Notes: generated from the letters alone by a model not told the origin. 64,000 bases of DNA from Chaetomium olivaceum (GCA_039881045.1 JAYWVB010000017.1:248001-312000); one strand, 5' to 3'; shown: positions 33,432 through 45,816, numbered from the stretch's first letter. Program-made: numbers and translations.

Positions 33432-34638
33432 GGCTGCGGCTTGCTGCTGTGGTTGTTGTTCACAGGAGGGTAAGGGCCGATTGTCGGGGCGTCAGAGGGT
33501 CGGGGTTTGGGGGTCGGGAGTCGGGACTATTGTCTCTGGAGAGCGGCAGCAGACGGCATCGGAATCACGGTCGATTGGGGGGGGATGCGTTACGGAACGG
33601 GGCGGAAAGGGCGGGGGGTTGCGGGTATGACGCCGAACCGGGTGTCGTCGCGGGGTGGCGCCGAGGGTGGGATGCAGACTTCAATACTTGCAGCGGGCAA
33701 GTTTGGGACGGATTGGAGTGGAGGTTGGGCCGGACCCAGGGCGGGACTAACCTCACCTTCCAGGTTGGTAAGGTAGGGTACAGTACGTAACTGCTGTGTA
33801 TGGACGGTGCGCCAGAAACGGCGGCGACTCCAAGCAGGGTCACCCTAGCTGTTTGCTCCAGTAATTCGTAGGTAATTAAGAGAAGATGGATGTAGGAACA
33901 GTTTGCCTTCCCGGCTCACTCGAAATTGAACAAATTCCAACCTTGATCGAGTCGACGCTGTCCAAATCGCAAAAGGAGTAAAAGAGGTCAACGGGCAAGG
34001 TTCAAGTTGGGGCTTGGGTCTTGGGTCGTGGAGAAGGGCGCTGGCTGATGGGTGGGTCCTCAGTAGTTCACTATCGATTTACCGGCTTACCAGTTTACCG
34101 GGGTGGAAACGGACCAGTCGGGCCAGACCCCGCGTGTCTCAGGCACGCTGGCTGAGGCATGATGAGTTGGTTGCAGAAGGGGGTGCATAATTGCACGTGG
34201 TCGGTGAATATCAATCATATGAGGACGAAGTTATGCAGGAAAAATAACCGAAGATTCTTGCAAAGCCGCCCTGGTCTAGAAGTGCTGCCGTTTGTGAAAC
34301 GGATGCCAGATTTCTGTAGAGTTCATAACCATGTATAGAAAACGAGACGAAATAATGAAACGGCCATGTCACGATTATCACTCGTTGTCGAGCCCGATGA
34401 GAGTTTGTAGGATATTTGTTTGTATATGGACAATATCTATTCTTTGGCCTGAGACTTGTCGGGTTACATATTTTGGAGTCGCCAGTCACGGACGATATCA
34501 ACTAATTTGCATTATAGGGCAACATTGCGATCTGGCAGAGCGCGATCGCGTATTGGTACGTGCTTTCCCCCCTTTTCATTTTCTCTTTCCCTCGCCCCTT
34601 TGTTTCACTGCAATCTATATTCCATTATCCGCCACTCT
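33432..34638. other. 1.2-kb intergenic region upstream of SLA1
   Basis: SLA1 promoter and 5' leader, plus the 3' flank of AMP deaminase. Open frames at 33449-33790 (+) and 34331-35134 (+) are featureless or antisense. No gene called. Confidence 0.55.
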
Positions 34639-37600
34639 TTATCTAGGCTGTTGCGGCTGCTGCTGTGCCTGCGGGTCACTCTCATGTCCCGACTCCTGCC
34701 TCATGCTCCCCCTTCCCTGGCTCCGCGACACCATCCCAGGGAAATACCGCGGCTCGTGCCCCGACAGATGCACCCCAGTGTCAGCACCTGTAGAAGATGT
34801 CACAGGTGTTGACGGCGTCACGGGACTGGGACCCGCCGACACTTGGGCCTGGCTTATCGAGCTAGGTAAAGCAGTGGCGGGAGTCGGGCTGTTACCAGTT
34901 TGGATCTCGGGCCCCTTTCCTTTCGACGTGGGAAAGATGGCTTGCTCATGTAGCTGCTGCAGCTGTCTTGGATCTGGGATGGTGGCGTTGGTGTGGGTTG
35001 AGAGGGCCGGTGAACGGGGAGGGATGGTGGCGGTGGCCGTTGGGTCGGCGACGGACGGGGCCTCGGTGGGAAGGGAGTTGTACCTCTCGACGCTAAACGG
35101 TTTATACACGTCAGCGGTTATCCTTGACGGATAGAGCAAGGGGAGGTGACTTACAGTCTCCGCTCTTCTAAAAGCGTGTGGTACCGGAACTCCTCTCTGC
35201 GATCTGGCACGTTGGTCTTGACCTGGGTGTTGCCCTGCTTCCCGGGCAGGTGGAAATTCGGACCCAGCCACTGCTGCTTGACAGAAAACTCATAACCGCT
35301 CTGCTTGACCGAGTTCTTGGCCAGCTCGCACATATCGACCGAGCTTAACTTGTAGATCTGCGCGGCAACTGCGTATTCCTCGATCAACGGTTCCTTGGTA
35401 AAGGCGAACTGCAGCGGGTCGTCCGTCGACAGCGACACGTTCAGCCCGCGCTTGAAGTACTGGAAGAACGGGTTTCGCTCGTACGCCAGGAACAGCGCGT
35501 TGTTACTGAGCGGCGACATGGCGATGCCGATCTGCTCAAGGTAGTAGACGTACTGCAGCAAGGGCACCTTGCGGAGAAGCAGCCCGTGGCTGATGCTGTG
35601 GCAGCAGAGCGCTGCCACTGCCAAGTGCTCACTGTCACCAGCTTCGCCGCAGTGCGGGCGGAGCACAAACGTGTTGAAGCCTCGTTGCTTGCGAAAGTGG
35701 TTCAGCGAGGTCAGGTTGGCAAACAAATAGTATATCCAGTACGTGTATGGTGGGTTTTGCTTGGAATCCCACACCCTCGGTACGGGGAACTTCTTGAAGA
35801 GTCTGCGCTCCACCTTGCTTTCGTCGTCGACGCTGTCGATACCAATAACCCGCTGCAGGAATATGTGAAGCTTGGGGTTCGAGCTCGGATCCTTCGTGAC
35901 TTCAAACAGTGGCTGGAAGATGTTCTTGAGAATCTGTTCGTAGGAGTTCATCAGTCCACTCCCCTTGTAGACATCGTACAGGCGCGGGATCTGAATCAGC
36001 CAGCGGACGTTGTGCGAGAAGAGCTTGTTATCGACGACCCATTTGGCCAGCTTGTCCCATTCATCGAGCGACTTTCCGTAGATAGAAATGCGCCACTCGA
36101 CCATCTGATACTTGCTCGACTCGAGATCGGCAATGACCTCCTTCGTAATCTCGGCCAGATACCGACCCTTAATGAAGTTGTCTGTTTTGAGGAAGATGGT
36201 TCGCAGCCGCGACTCGCCGATCGGGTTGTACTTCAGGTTGAACTTGTCGAACCGGTGGAAAGAATCCTTGTGGGCGTGCATGTCCAGTGTGTCAATGCTG
36301 AGATCGTATGCCGTGAGATTGATGCTGTCAAAGACCTCGGCCAATGTCAGGTGCTTGCCGTCTCGGAACAAGACCATCTCGTCCGGGAACTTCTTCATCT
36401 TGCTTTTGATGAAGCGCAGCAAGTGCTTCTGGTTCATGCAAGCCGAGTGGTGAACGTGGGTGTCGACCTTCCTGACGTTGTAGAAGTCACGGTGCGGTAC
36501 CTTCTTGCTGTCGGCTGTCTCCTGATACTCGTTGAGGAGAATGTACAAGTTGAACTTGCCCTCTAGGTACTGCAGGCGCCGGAATGCGAAGCTCTTACTG
36601 GGGCCATCCGAAGAGATGTTCAAGATTGCCTCTAGATCGAGGTAGTACTCCTTGATGGTGGGCACGTTAACAATCGGCGCGCTCGCCTCCTCCGAGTCCC
36701 GATTCTCATAGACTTGATACACCCCCATATCGTCCATTTTGAAAGTTATGTCGCTGGGACCCGGAACAGGCGGTGCCTCGTTTAGATCGAAGTCCTCGCC
36801 AATATCCTGGCCAGGCTTCCGCTTTTTCGCGCTCGACTTGCGTGGAGTTTCACTACCTTGAGCATGCTTGTCGGCATTCAATATCATGCTGTTTTGCATG
36901 CTGGCATTGGCGCTGTTAGCGCCTCGTGCCGCCTTTTCCCGGTCCTCGGTCCAAGAAGGCTCAGGAGGGGGCGGGTAGATATTCCAGGTGGGATCATCTT
37001 TTGGATTGTCGTTGGGTCCCTGGAGAGAGAGCCGGATGTACTTGTTCCGGATGTCGATAACCTTCTGGACGTCTTTGAAGATGGTGCTCAGCTCGGCGTT
37101 GATCTGAGGGTCAGCATCCAAATAGCTGCTGTTTCCGAGGCCAGGAATGCCACCACCCAAGAGCATCTGCTGCTGAAGGGCTGGGTCTATCTGAGTCCCG
37201 GAAGTCGCTCCTGCGTTGATCGACTGGGCGTAGCTGGCGCGGCCGGGAAGGTTGCCCGCACCGATGTAGCTGGGTTCTCTCCTCAAGGGTTGGTCGAACA
37301 GGGGCTCTGGAATGGCAGCCGAGTCCAACTCGGAAAGCTTCAGGTTGCTAAAGCTGTGCCCAAGGTTCGAGGCCAGATCAGAATACGAAGCGGCCAACCC
37401 ACCAGCGGAGAGGAGTGGGCTGCTCTGAGGCGACATTTGGGCAAGCTGGTTGAGCTGAGTGCGGCTTTCTGCCTGGCTTCTCTGGTAGAACAACTTGGCA
37501 TCGGTTTGTGTCATCTTGCGTTCTGCTACCATGTCGTAAAAGGCAGTCTTATGAGGCATGTCTCGGGGTAGCATGCCGTCTTCCATATCGGTCTGATTTC

Positions 37601-37997
37601 GCCCCTGGCCGTCATCCAGACTCGAACCGGCCTCGACCTGACTCTGGGCCCCTTGCTGAGAGCCGTGCCCATCTAGCTCATCCTCAGAGTCTGTATCACC
37701 CTGATCACGCATCTCGTACTCCTCATTGTCCGAATCGAGGTCAGGCATCTGAGTAGCTGTGATCTTGGGCGACGTCGAGTTGGACGAGGGGTCATGCAAG
37801 TACGGGTGGTCTGGTTACAATGATCAACAATCAGTTCCACGACGAAGATGCTGTGGTAACCGAGACGATGTTGTGTCCCGATGCGTGTTTGGGTAGTTTT
37901 GGGGAGTGTGGGAGTTGTGGTTGGTGGTTGGGTTGGGCGGGGAGTGACGAGCATTAAAATCGCTTTCCGTAGTTGACTCAAAAGACTCACCAGTCAT
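34639..37997 (-). CDS. AMD1: AMP deaminase
   Basis: Cytosolic enzyme that deaminates AMP to IMP and ammonia in the purine nucleotide cycle. Exons: 37991-37997 (only ATGACTG), 35155-37810 and 34639-35092; introns 37811-37990 (180 bp) and 35093-35154 (62 bp, CTGAC branch, TTTAG). This gives 1,038 residues, normal for fungal AMPD. The zinc-dependent deaminase barrel is intact: VDTHVHHSACMNQKHLLRF near residue 450 supplies the metal-binding HxH, and VSLSTDDPLQFAFTKEPLIE near 790 carries the catalytic/metal Asp pair. The N-terminal 330 residues are acidic and variable, with the family segment KTAFYDMVAERKMTQTDAKLFYQRSQ. The C-terminal exon adds a disordered Ser/Thr/Pro tail. I reject a 32-nt intron at the second junction as too short. 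Confidence 0.95.
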
Positions 37998-38664
37998 GGT
38001 CGGTCACGAGGTGGTCCCTCGGGAAGACAAAAAAAGAAAAAAAGCAACTAAGCTTTCTGGATCAGCGAATCGTTGATTGAGCCTGTGATGCTGTATCACT
38101 TGAACTCTTGAATAAGCTTTCCTCAGTTGCGGAATACCCCAAGTTCAAGTCGTAACTTTTCGTGTAAGAGTCACGGCTTAAACAAGAAGAAACCTAACCC
38201 AAAGAGAAGAAGTCATCATGGTTGGGCTTACCAAAACGGAAGGATCCAATGCAACCCTTGAGCCTTATTGAGCGGCACCATCGGCACCTTCCGCTCGAAA
38301 GCACCATCTCGCTGGGGCCATGACGTTCGGAGGTGGCCGCTGAATTAGGTACTGCCAAGGCCGCTAAAATGCGATTCGTTTCAGTGGTCAAAAGCTTCAA
38401 GTCCGACCCTAACCGGGTCGAGAATTCACTCCCAAGTCTTCCGTCCCGAATCCTGGGCTGTCTCGGTTCGAGGGCTGTTGACATAGGTTCTCAGTGACAG
38501 ATTTCATCTAATCAACTTACAAGAGAATATTTGAACCTTTGAAAATGTTGGTCTACTTTCAACGGGAAGATGACCCTCTGCTTGGTCTTCTCACATTGCT
38601 CTCCACCAATACCTATCTATATACAAGAAAACGGGAGGTACCTTAACTTGCAGACCAGACCTGA
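37998..38664. other. intergenic between AMD1 and the transporter
   Basis: Upstream of AMP deaminase and downstream of the transporter gene. It contains an A-rich run (38020-38045). No gene seen. Confidence 0.6.
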
Positions 38665-40115
38665 TCATGATTTGGCCGCCGCTCGCACTCTCATGGGTGG
38701 TTTCCGTTTCCCGTCCAGGGAATACAAACCACCCGCAAAGAAGACGATGCACGCCCCGATCAACGTCCCAAAGGCCAGCCGGTTCCCAAACAGCCATATG
38801 CTCAACAACAGGCTCACGAGCTTGCGGATGTTGAGCACAATAGTCACCGTTAGGGCCGACGAGGCGGCCGCCAGCAGATTCACGCCTCGGATGCAAGCGT
38901 ACTGAGTCAGCACGTTGAGCACGAGATAGAACAGCTGGTTCGGGATCTGGATCCTCTCTAGGCCTTGCTGGATGTTGGGCGACAGGTTCGGGTAGTCCTC
39001 GAGCTGGGGTATGGGAAGGGCGAGCGGGACGCTGTTGGCGAGCTTCATGAACTGCTTCGTGAGGGACGGCAGGAAGGGCAAGAAGAGGGGCAGCGACAAA
39101 AGGTGGGAGTAAAACAGATTCTCCTTCCACTGCGGGCCGTATATGCGGTACGTCTCTTCCGTGTAGAGGCCCATGATGGCCGACAGGACCTGTGCAACGA
39201 AAAGGATGATAAGGCCGGTACTGAAGCTTGTGTTGCCAACGCTCTTGTCCGATGACGATCCCTAAACACATGCACGTTAGTCTCGTCGATTGTCCACACC
39301 GTAGGGTGGGGACTCTTGACATACCTTGGTTTGCGCATCCGACCAGGCTGCGGTGATGACGCCCACAGTGAGTAAGAGCACTGCGGTCACTTGGATCCGC
39401 GAGTATCTCTTGCCATACAAGCTCCCGGCAATCATAGTCGTAATGCTGCCTCCCGACCGCAAGATGATGTGCACCGGAACCGAGATGTCGTAACTGAATG
39501 CATGGTTATTGAGCACGTTGATGCTGAAGAACAGAACGATATTGACGAGCCAGCGGCGGATCGGGACCTTATTCGGCTTGAGGAAGAAGGGCGGGCGCCT
39601 CGAATCGAATTGCGACGGAAGCCCGATGGCGGCGACGAACAGGAATTGGACGAATGTCAATAGAGTCCCTGTTGACAAGCCTGTTAGCCCGCCGATGGTC
39701 CCTTTTGCCGCCGCGCCCGGGCCGCTCCCGAAGCCGCGCCCGGGCACATGCATGCGCTGCGCGCTCTTGGGGCAATATAACAGAGGCGATTAAACATACC
39801 GCTCGCCGGTTCGACCTTGATGATGGACTCGAGGGCAAAAACGTTGGAGCAACAGCCGCCAAAGATGAGCGACAGCATGGCCCCAACGGCCAGCCATTGC
39901 GGGATGGTCTCGATGAACATGCGGCCGGCTAGGGCCATGGCGCGGCTGAAGACGGGCCGGTTGTCGTCGATGCCGTACATCTCGGCCTTTTCAAGAGAGG
40001 GTGCCGCATTAATAACGCGAGGCGACGGTTCGGGCATGGCATACGCCTTGTCGCCGCGGTCTTTGCTGTTAGGCGGCGTCTGTTTGTGCAGCGCCGGGCG
40101 CCGGCGCGATGTCAT
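38665..40115 (-). CDS. YEA4: UDP-N-acetylglucosamine-type nucleotide-sugar transporter (Yea4 family)
   Basis: Multi-pass ER/Golgi antiporter importing UDP-sugars (UDP-GlcNAc in Yea4, for chitin and glycan synthesis). Exons: 39800-40115, 39325-39668 and 38665-39261; introns 131 and 63 bp, giving 418 residues. About ten hydrophobic helices are visible, starting with WLAVGAMLSLIFGGCCSNVF. The SLC35B4/Yea4 pattern includes PVHIILRSGGSITTMIAGSL with GKRYS, the luminal region FYSHLLSLPLFLPF, and the late helix LTVTIVLNIRKLVSLLLSIW, the conserved K-L-V-S-L block of the family. The C-terminus is basic (GKRKPPMRVRAAAKS). There is no classical KKXX at the end. The exact nucleotide-sugar is inferred. 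Confidence 0.85.
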
Positions 40116-41756
40116 GGCCAGGGGGGTTGTGGCGCGGGGGCCTTCGCTTCCAAGTTGCTACAGGCACATAAAAAAAAGGCCAGGAACGGAGTTACTGCTG
40201 AGTGCGGGACGGGCAAAGGAGCGGTAACCAGTCGTCTTGCCACAGGTACGGAACAGGAACAGGGCGAAACTCGGTTCTCGGGGCAATCGAAATCCAAAAA
40301 AGACGGCCAGGTGGTCGGTGCTGTGGGTGCGGCGAGCAGATCGTCAGGCAATGGCGGGGCAAGAAGAGAGATCTGCCACGTCTTGGATGCTCGCTTCGTG
40401 TAGTTGGACGGTGAGGATATAGAGAGAATGACAGTGCCCTCACGCATGCACCATTGACAACCCCAAACCAAAAAGTTGAAGTTCGCGCCGGAGTGGTTGC
40501 ACGAGAACAGCAATACGATAAATGAGAGCGACAGGAGAAAACAGTGCCAATCACTCCCTTATGGGGCGCTCATATTCACGGACCGCCCGTGCAGCGTTTT
40601 TCGCGTCGGCCGCAAACTCGCAGGGCTACGTTACCTTATCCGTGCTTATTTCGAACCTGTCGAGGCTTCCATGTGGCCACATGAAAAGGCGCCGCGGTGG
40701 AGATGGTCCCGCGGTCCACCTTCAGAAGATGGGATGGCAGCAGGCCCTGGCGTGCCTGGACGGGAGAACAGCGGCTTGTGAATGTGGAGTGCTGCTGCTC
40801 AGATTGTGAGAAGGCCTGCTTCCGGGCCACTCGGATGGCAGGGGACAGCGGATGGGGCGGGAGGGATGGCAGTTTTCAGCGGTTTTGTAAATTTGCCGAG
40901 CCGGGATCGATCGCGCCTGGCGCTGGACGACACAGCCAATCTGCCAGATGATTTTCCTGGTGGGGTAAACTCTGTTGCAACTGCCGTGGAACGGCCTGGT
41001 TGGACCTGCATGCCCAGATCTTGCTTGCGGGAGTGGGAGCTTGAGAATTGCCTCTGTCCGGGAATGTGGCTCGCTGGAAATGGCCATTTGTATTCCGGGG
41101 CGTTACACAGTCGGAGAATACTCACCTTGGCCATCCCCTGTCCAAATGTTGTCAAGGGACGGGATGGCAACGTCCGTAACGTCAACCAGCGGAAGCGAAT
41201 ACCTGGCTCGGGACCCAGGCTCGCAAAGTCAACAGAACCCAGGTTACCTTGGTTCGAGGCCAACTACAGGTACTCGAAGGGGATGAGAGCCTAGGCATTT
41301 GTCCACTTAACTTAGACTCGAACGGCGAAAGGGGATAACGAAGAGAGGAATAACCAGCTACGTAGAAAAGAAAACTGCACAATAAGGCCTTTTCGGCAGA
41401 CAATCAAGTCATGCGGTAAGGCTAAGCTCAGGAAACAACCCAGGGGCGCGTCAGGATATTTCGAGAAATGCTCGCCCTGGTGGTCGCAGTGGTACATTTA
41501 TCATGGAAGTTAAGGCACCAACCCTAACCCGGACCACTCACCAGCTCGCATCCCCACATCAGCGTAGTGGGCACGGGGCAACTCACCAACATCACCATCA
41601 ATAGATAACTACAAACTATCGCGCTGGGAGTTCAAAAGCTCACCGTTATATTTAACCGGCCAATCCTCAGTTTCCCTCACCAATTTGGTACTTGACCAAG
41701 GCATCCAACGGTTTCTTTCCCTTCCGCCTTGTCAGCCATGAGCTGAAACTGCCATC
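40116..41756. other. 1.6-kb intergenic region between divergent genes
   Basis: Promoters of the transporter (-) and TRS23 (+). Overlapping frames on both strands at 40722-41300 mirror each other and lack family features. Just before TRS23 a three-codon upstream frame (ATG AGC TGA) lies at 41738-41746. No other gene called. Confidence 0.55.
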
Positions 41757-41821
41757 ATGTTTGTATCCCCTGTTGCCTATTTGAAAGGGGCATTAGTCTA
41801 ATTGGAGTAAATGTCACTAGG
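41757..41821 (+). other. TRS23: start codon split by intron (AT^G)
   Basis: AT at 41757-41758 joins G at 41821 after removal of a 62-nt intron with donor GTTTGT, a CTAAT branch-like site and acceptor CACTAG. The spliced context is GCCATC-ATG-ACT with A at -3. Unspliced translation from 41757 terminates after 14 codons in the intron. Confidence 0.65.
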
Positions 41822-42429
41822 ACTGTCTTCGCTCTCATTGTCATAAACAAGGCAGGTGGCCTAATCTACAACCGGTCCTTCCACGAGGGAGGCTTGAATA
41901 AGCTCAGCACCAACGACTACCTAGTCTTAGCAGGCACCTTTCACGGGTATGAGACAGACAATCCCATCTTACTCTCACTCTCACCCACACGCACTCACGC
42001 ACACACACACTCTTTCCACTCAATCCCTCTCCTACTCTCAAATACATACATACTCACCAACCCCACAGCGTCCACGCCATCACAGCGCGCCTCAACCCGC
42101 TCAAGGCGGTCAACAACAACCGCACCTCGGCCTCATCAGGCGGCGGCGGCGGCGGCGGCATGCTCACGCGGCCCGACCCCCCCTCGGGCCTCGAAGTGCT
42201 CGAGACGGAAAACTTCCGGATGCAGTGCTTCACGACGCTGACGGGGATCAAGTTCCTGCTCTTCACCGACACAACGCAGGCCAACGTGGACCTGACGATC
42301 CGCCGCGTGTACGAGATGTACGCCGACTACGTCATGAAGAACCCTTTCTACCAGCTCGAGATGCCCGTGCGCTGCGACATGTTCGACCGGAAGCTGGGTT
42401 CGTACATCAGGGAGATCAATAACAGGTAG
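41757..42429 (+). CDS. TRS23: TRAPP subunit Trs23 (TRAPPC4, sybindin-like)
   Basis: Core subunit of TRAPP complexes, the Rab1/Ypt1 exchange factors in ER-Golgi traffic and autophagy. Exons: 41757-41758 (just AT), 41821-41946 and 42069-42429, giving 162 residues that begin MTVFALIVINKAGGLIYNRS. The start ATG is formed only by splicing out 41759-41820 (GTTTGT...CACTAG). No unsplit ATG lies in frame with the conserved N-terminus. The longin-like fold is followed by a Gly7 insert from a GGC microsatellite (42137-42157). The conserved stretch ENFRMQCFTTLTGIKFLLFT and the closing FYQLEMPVRCDMFDRKL are hallmark family sequence. Intron 2 (41947-42068) is CA-repeat rich. The gene is convergent with RPN10, with 281 bp between stops. 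Confidence 0.9.
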
Positions 42430-42710
42430 AGCCTGAATCCGATGCTGGTGGGTTGGGTGGTGGGTGGTGGAAGGGAGGGAAGTAAGGGGTCAGGGGCCAG
42501 GGAAGGGCGAGCGAGGGGGATGTATGGGAGTTATTAGGCGTTTACGTTTTCTACGTTTTTGTGTGGGGAATTAGGAGTAGTAAAGGACCGTGAGAGGGCC
42601 CGTCGGTGATGACAAGCGACGTCTATTTCTACAGACCGGCGACGACTGGAGTGTGGGCGGTCCTAGCCCCATGGAGTATTCTCGATCCCCCGAGCAACCC
42701 CGCGGCCGTC

Positions 42711-43658
42711 TCAAGAAGTATCCATCTTGTCGTCATCCTTCTTGCTGCCGCCCGGCTGCCCATCCTTGTCTAGCAGCGGCGCCGACTCGCCCTCCTCCTT
42801 GACGCTCTCTAAACCGCCCTTGTTGGCCGCCTCGCCCTCCTCGCGAGCCTTCTTCTCCTGTCGTGCCTTCTCCTCCTCCATACTCATGCGCAGCGCCAGC
42901 GCAAGCTCGGGGTCTTGTGTCGGGTCGACACCGAACGGGAAGTCCTCGCTCGCACCACCGCCGGCATCGGCACCCGCGCCACCGGCACCGCTCGCAGCGG
43001 CTTCGCCCAGCATGATCGGGGTCGAGATGAGCTGGTCGCTGAGAAGCTTGGAGCTCGGCGGAATGACGACGAGGTGCGACGAGTCGGTCGTACCCTTGAT
43101 TTCGCGGTTGAATGCCTCCAACTTTGCCTGGTTCTCCTCGTCCATATCGCCGAACAACACAAAGTCGACACTGATGGAGAACTTCTTCATCTTCTTGGCA
43201 AGAGTGACTAGTTCGCGCTCTCCCTCTTCGATAGGAGAGCAAACGAAAACGACGATGCGCGCCCGTTGGGATTTGTTCTGTCGGTGCTTGAGTGCGAGCT
43301 GACGGGGGTAACAGGTTAACCAACGGCCGGGCCCGCTCGTAGTGCGCGTCGTGGTGCATCAACTCACGCTAGCTATTTGGATTCCAGTAGAAACGTGGGC
43401 GTGGCCCCGGATCTTCTTCTTGGTTTGATGCAAACCCTCGAGGATCTTGCCCTGGTCCGTTGTGAGAGTCGCCAACACCTCGGGACCCTTGCCACCCATG
43501 CTCATCAAGCCGACTGAAGACTCCGGGTTGCCCTGCACAACATTTTGGAAGATGATATTAACAGCATCGCTCTGTGCGTCGTAGCGGGTTGCTGGGTAGT
43601 CGCCGTTCCTGCTGCTCTCGCTGTTGTCCACCACGATCATTACCGCCTCGAGAACCAT
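42711..43658 (-). CDS. RPN10: 26S proteasome ubiquitin receptor Rpn10
   Basis: Subunit of the 19S regulatory particle that binds polyubiquitin and stabilises the lid-base contact. Exon 1 is 43368-43658, a 69-bp intron spans 43299-43367 (GTGAGT, GTTAAC branch), and exon 2 is 42711-43298, giving 292 residues. The start MVLEAVMIVVDNSESSRNGD is the invariant family N-terminus and opens the vWA domain (about 1-190, with KIRGHAHVSTGIQIAS and KKMKKFSISVDFVLFGD). One ubiquitin-interacting motif, DPELALALRMSMEEE, lies at about 226-240 behind a Gly/Ala-rich linker, as in yeast; metazoan Rpn10 has two. The tail is acidic/Lys-rich (KKDDDKMDTS). It is divergent from the borealin gene with 528 bp between starts. 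Confidence 0.96.
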
Positions 43659-44186
43659 CTTGGGGACTGTTATCGGCAAACAAATGAATAGTTTCGAATA
43701 TAACCGCTGATGTTTCTCGTATTTGTTGCCTCGCTACAGTCGTTAAAATGGGCGATGGGGTCGTCGTAGTTGGAAGTGTTGGTGGTTGCCGTTTGAGGTT
43801 GGATGTTGTAGCGCAGCAAGCAATGGAGCTCGGCTGCGTAAGGCGGTTCAGCCTGGAGGCCCAGAGCTTGGCTGACAGCCTGACACCCGATCGAGCAACC
43901 TCGCACTGTGCAGCGATCCAAGGCTGGCGGGAGAGACCCACATTCACCCCCCACCCCTGGTTGAGCCCCGCCGGCGTCCCTTGGTTTGTTTACTTTCAGA
44001 GACGCGGACCACTCACGTCGCTCAGCGCGCGCAACTCCTTTCCCACAATTCATTCTTGTCTTTGCACTTCCACCGCCCGAATTCGACATATCGACCTCAA
44101 CAAGTAACTTCCGACTCTCAAAAAGAGACAATTCTCTCAAATAAATCTCGCACCATTATAATTGTCTTCGCGACATACACGACACC
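43659..44186. promoter_or_regulatory. shared divergent promoter of RPN10 and the borealin-like gene
   Basis: 528 bp separate two opposite start codons, so both promoters lie here. I looked for a Rpn4-type proteasome element (GGTGGCAAA) and do not see an exact copy. Confidence 0.5.
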
Positions 44187-45511
44187 ATGCAACCTCTCGG
44201 CACTAGGAAGCGCAAGTCGGACCAGTTGGAGATAACTGGCGACAATCAGTCCGCGGTCGATATGGCGAGCCAGAACATCCCGACAAAGGAGGGTAGCTCC
44301 CACCCCAATGAAAGCCCAGCCAAGAGGCAGCGCGTGGGAATTACACTTGCGCAGAAGCAAGCACTCATCGACAACCTCCACCTCGAAAGTATGCATTCGG
44401 CCTTCGCAAGAAAAGTGTGGAACGCGACGCTAACAGCTTTGACAGTCACCGAGCGCGCGCGCAAGCTCCGGGCAAACTATACCATTCATGCGCAAAGTCT
44501 TCGGACGCGGATAGAAATTCGCGTCAATCGCATTCCCCTATCTCTGCGCAAGCTCACCATGGGAGAGCTGTTGGAAAGGTACTCGAAAGAGCCGCAACAG
44601 AGATATGCCGCGAACACAGGAAGTGTCCGTGGTCCTCCTGTTCCCGCTAAGGACGAGCCATCTCGGCCGCCGACAAGAGGAGCGATGATCTCGGCGCATC
44701 CAGTTAAGAGGCGAAGGTATGTTGTGCTTCCTTCAACACCCTGGTTTATTATGTTAACAACATCGACAGCCATGAGATCTCCGGTGGGGACAAGGAGAAC
44801 CAGGTCCAAACCCCCCAAAAGAAGATGCGCGCCAATACCGCCGGCGCCGACGTCGCGCGCAACCCCGCACATGTCCTGTCGCCGACCACCTCAAACTCCA
44901 GATTTGCGCCCCGGACAGTCGCCACGCCAGCTAGGTCAGGCATAGCGCGCCCGGCCCCAACACCAGGCAGAGCAGTCGCAGCAACCAACATGCTCAACAA
45001 GATGGTCGAAGGAGGCCGGTCAACCACACGCCCCCCGACAGCACCATCATCCACAACACGCAAAACACTAAACGGAACCAGCACAACAACAGCGCCCTCA
45101 TCAGTATCAGCATCAGCATCAGCCGCCGCCGCCGCCGCCGCGAGGCGCAAACGCGGCGCGACTGTCTCGGCAACAGCCGGCAACCCCCCCTCATCAGCAT
45201 CGAGGCCAGGCACGCGGACAGCTCGCAGGGCTAGTGGCGCCAGCGAGTCCAGCGAGGACAGCACCTCGACAGTGATCCGGAAGCGGCCCATGACGGCGCC
45301 GCCGGGGGCCCAGCCCAAGCCTCCCCCCTCGCAGCAGCAGCAGCAAGCAGCCTCGGGGAGGCGGACGGTTATGGGGGCGATTAAAAAGGGTGTTACGGGG
45401 GGTGGTGCGACGAAGAAGGTGCCTGCTGGGAAGGCGACTACGGCGACGACGGGGGGTGGTGGGGGGACGGCGTCGGCGGATGGGACGAGGGTGTTGAGGA
45501 AGAGGGCTTGA
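44187..45511 (+). CDS. borealin/Nbl1-like chromosomal passenger protein
   Basis: Probable borealin subunit of the chromosomal passenger complex (Aurora B/Ipl1, INCENP/Sli15, survivin/Bir1). Exons: 44187-44388, 44446-44716 and 44770-45511; introns 57 and 53 bp, giving 404 residues. The N-terminal borealin helix is clear: ITLAQKQALIDNLHLEITER, then LRTRIEIRVNRIPLSLRKLT and MGELLERY. The remaining 280 residues are basic, Ser/Thr/Pro/Ala-rich and probably disordered, with Ala8, Gln5 and Gly5 microsatellite runs and Arg-Lys patches (KRRSHEISGGDKENQ, RRTVMGAIKKG). It ends RVLRKRA. Filamentous-fungal proteins carry such long tails, whereas yeast Nbl1 is only the helix. It is convergent with TMA22. 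Confidence 0.82.
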
Positions 45512-45816
45512 TTTTGATTCGACTCCGGGGGGCTTGAAAGAAGGACTGCTTGTTATTGTTTGCTTTTCTGGGTTGTATAGCATGGGTCTGTCTTGTGGCG
45601 TTTATAATGGTTTTAGGGGCGCGGCTGGGAAAGGGCATTTGTGATGTACTTCTGGCGTTTGTGCAGGGTCACGGTCAGGATACTAAGCACCATGGTGATG
45701 GGGACTCAGGAGGACTGTATGTTTATTGTACCCCAATGGATTCATCATGTCCAATGGACCACCCGCAAAGATTCCGCGAAACGCTCCAACTGTCCGCTAT
45801 CGTTTCTCCAGCTCTT
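45512..45816. other. intergenic between convergent borealin-like gene and TMA22
   Basis: Shared 3' flank of 305 bp. No gene. Confidence 0.6.

Noticed and set aside
35123..35154. 32-nt intron in AMD1 (GTAAGT to the nearest AAG)
   Set aside because: Too short for a fungal intron; the 62-nt alternative ending TTTAG has a CTGAC branch and keeps the family sequence ERRLVERYNSLP.
35586..36566. 326-aa plus-strand frame
   Set aside because: Antisense shadow of AMP deaminase, whose sense frame has clear catalytic motifs.
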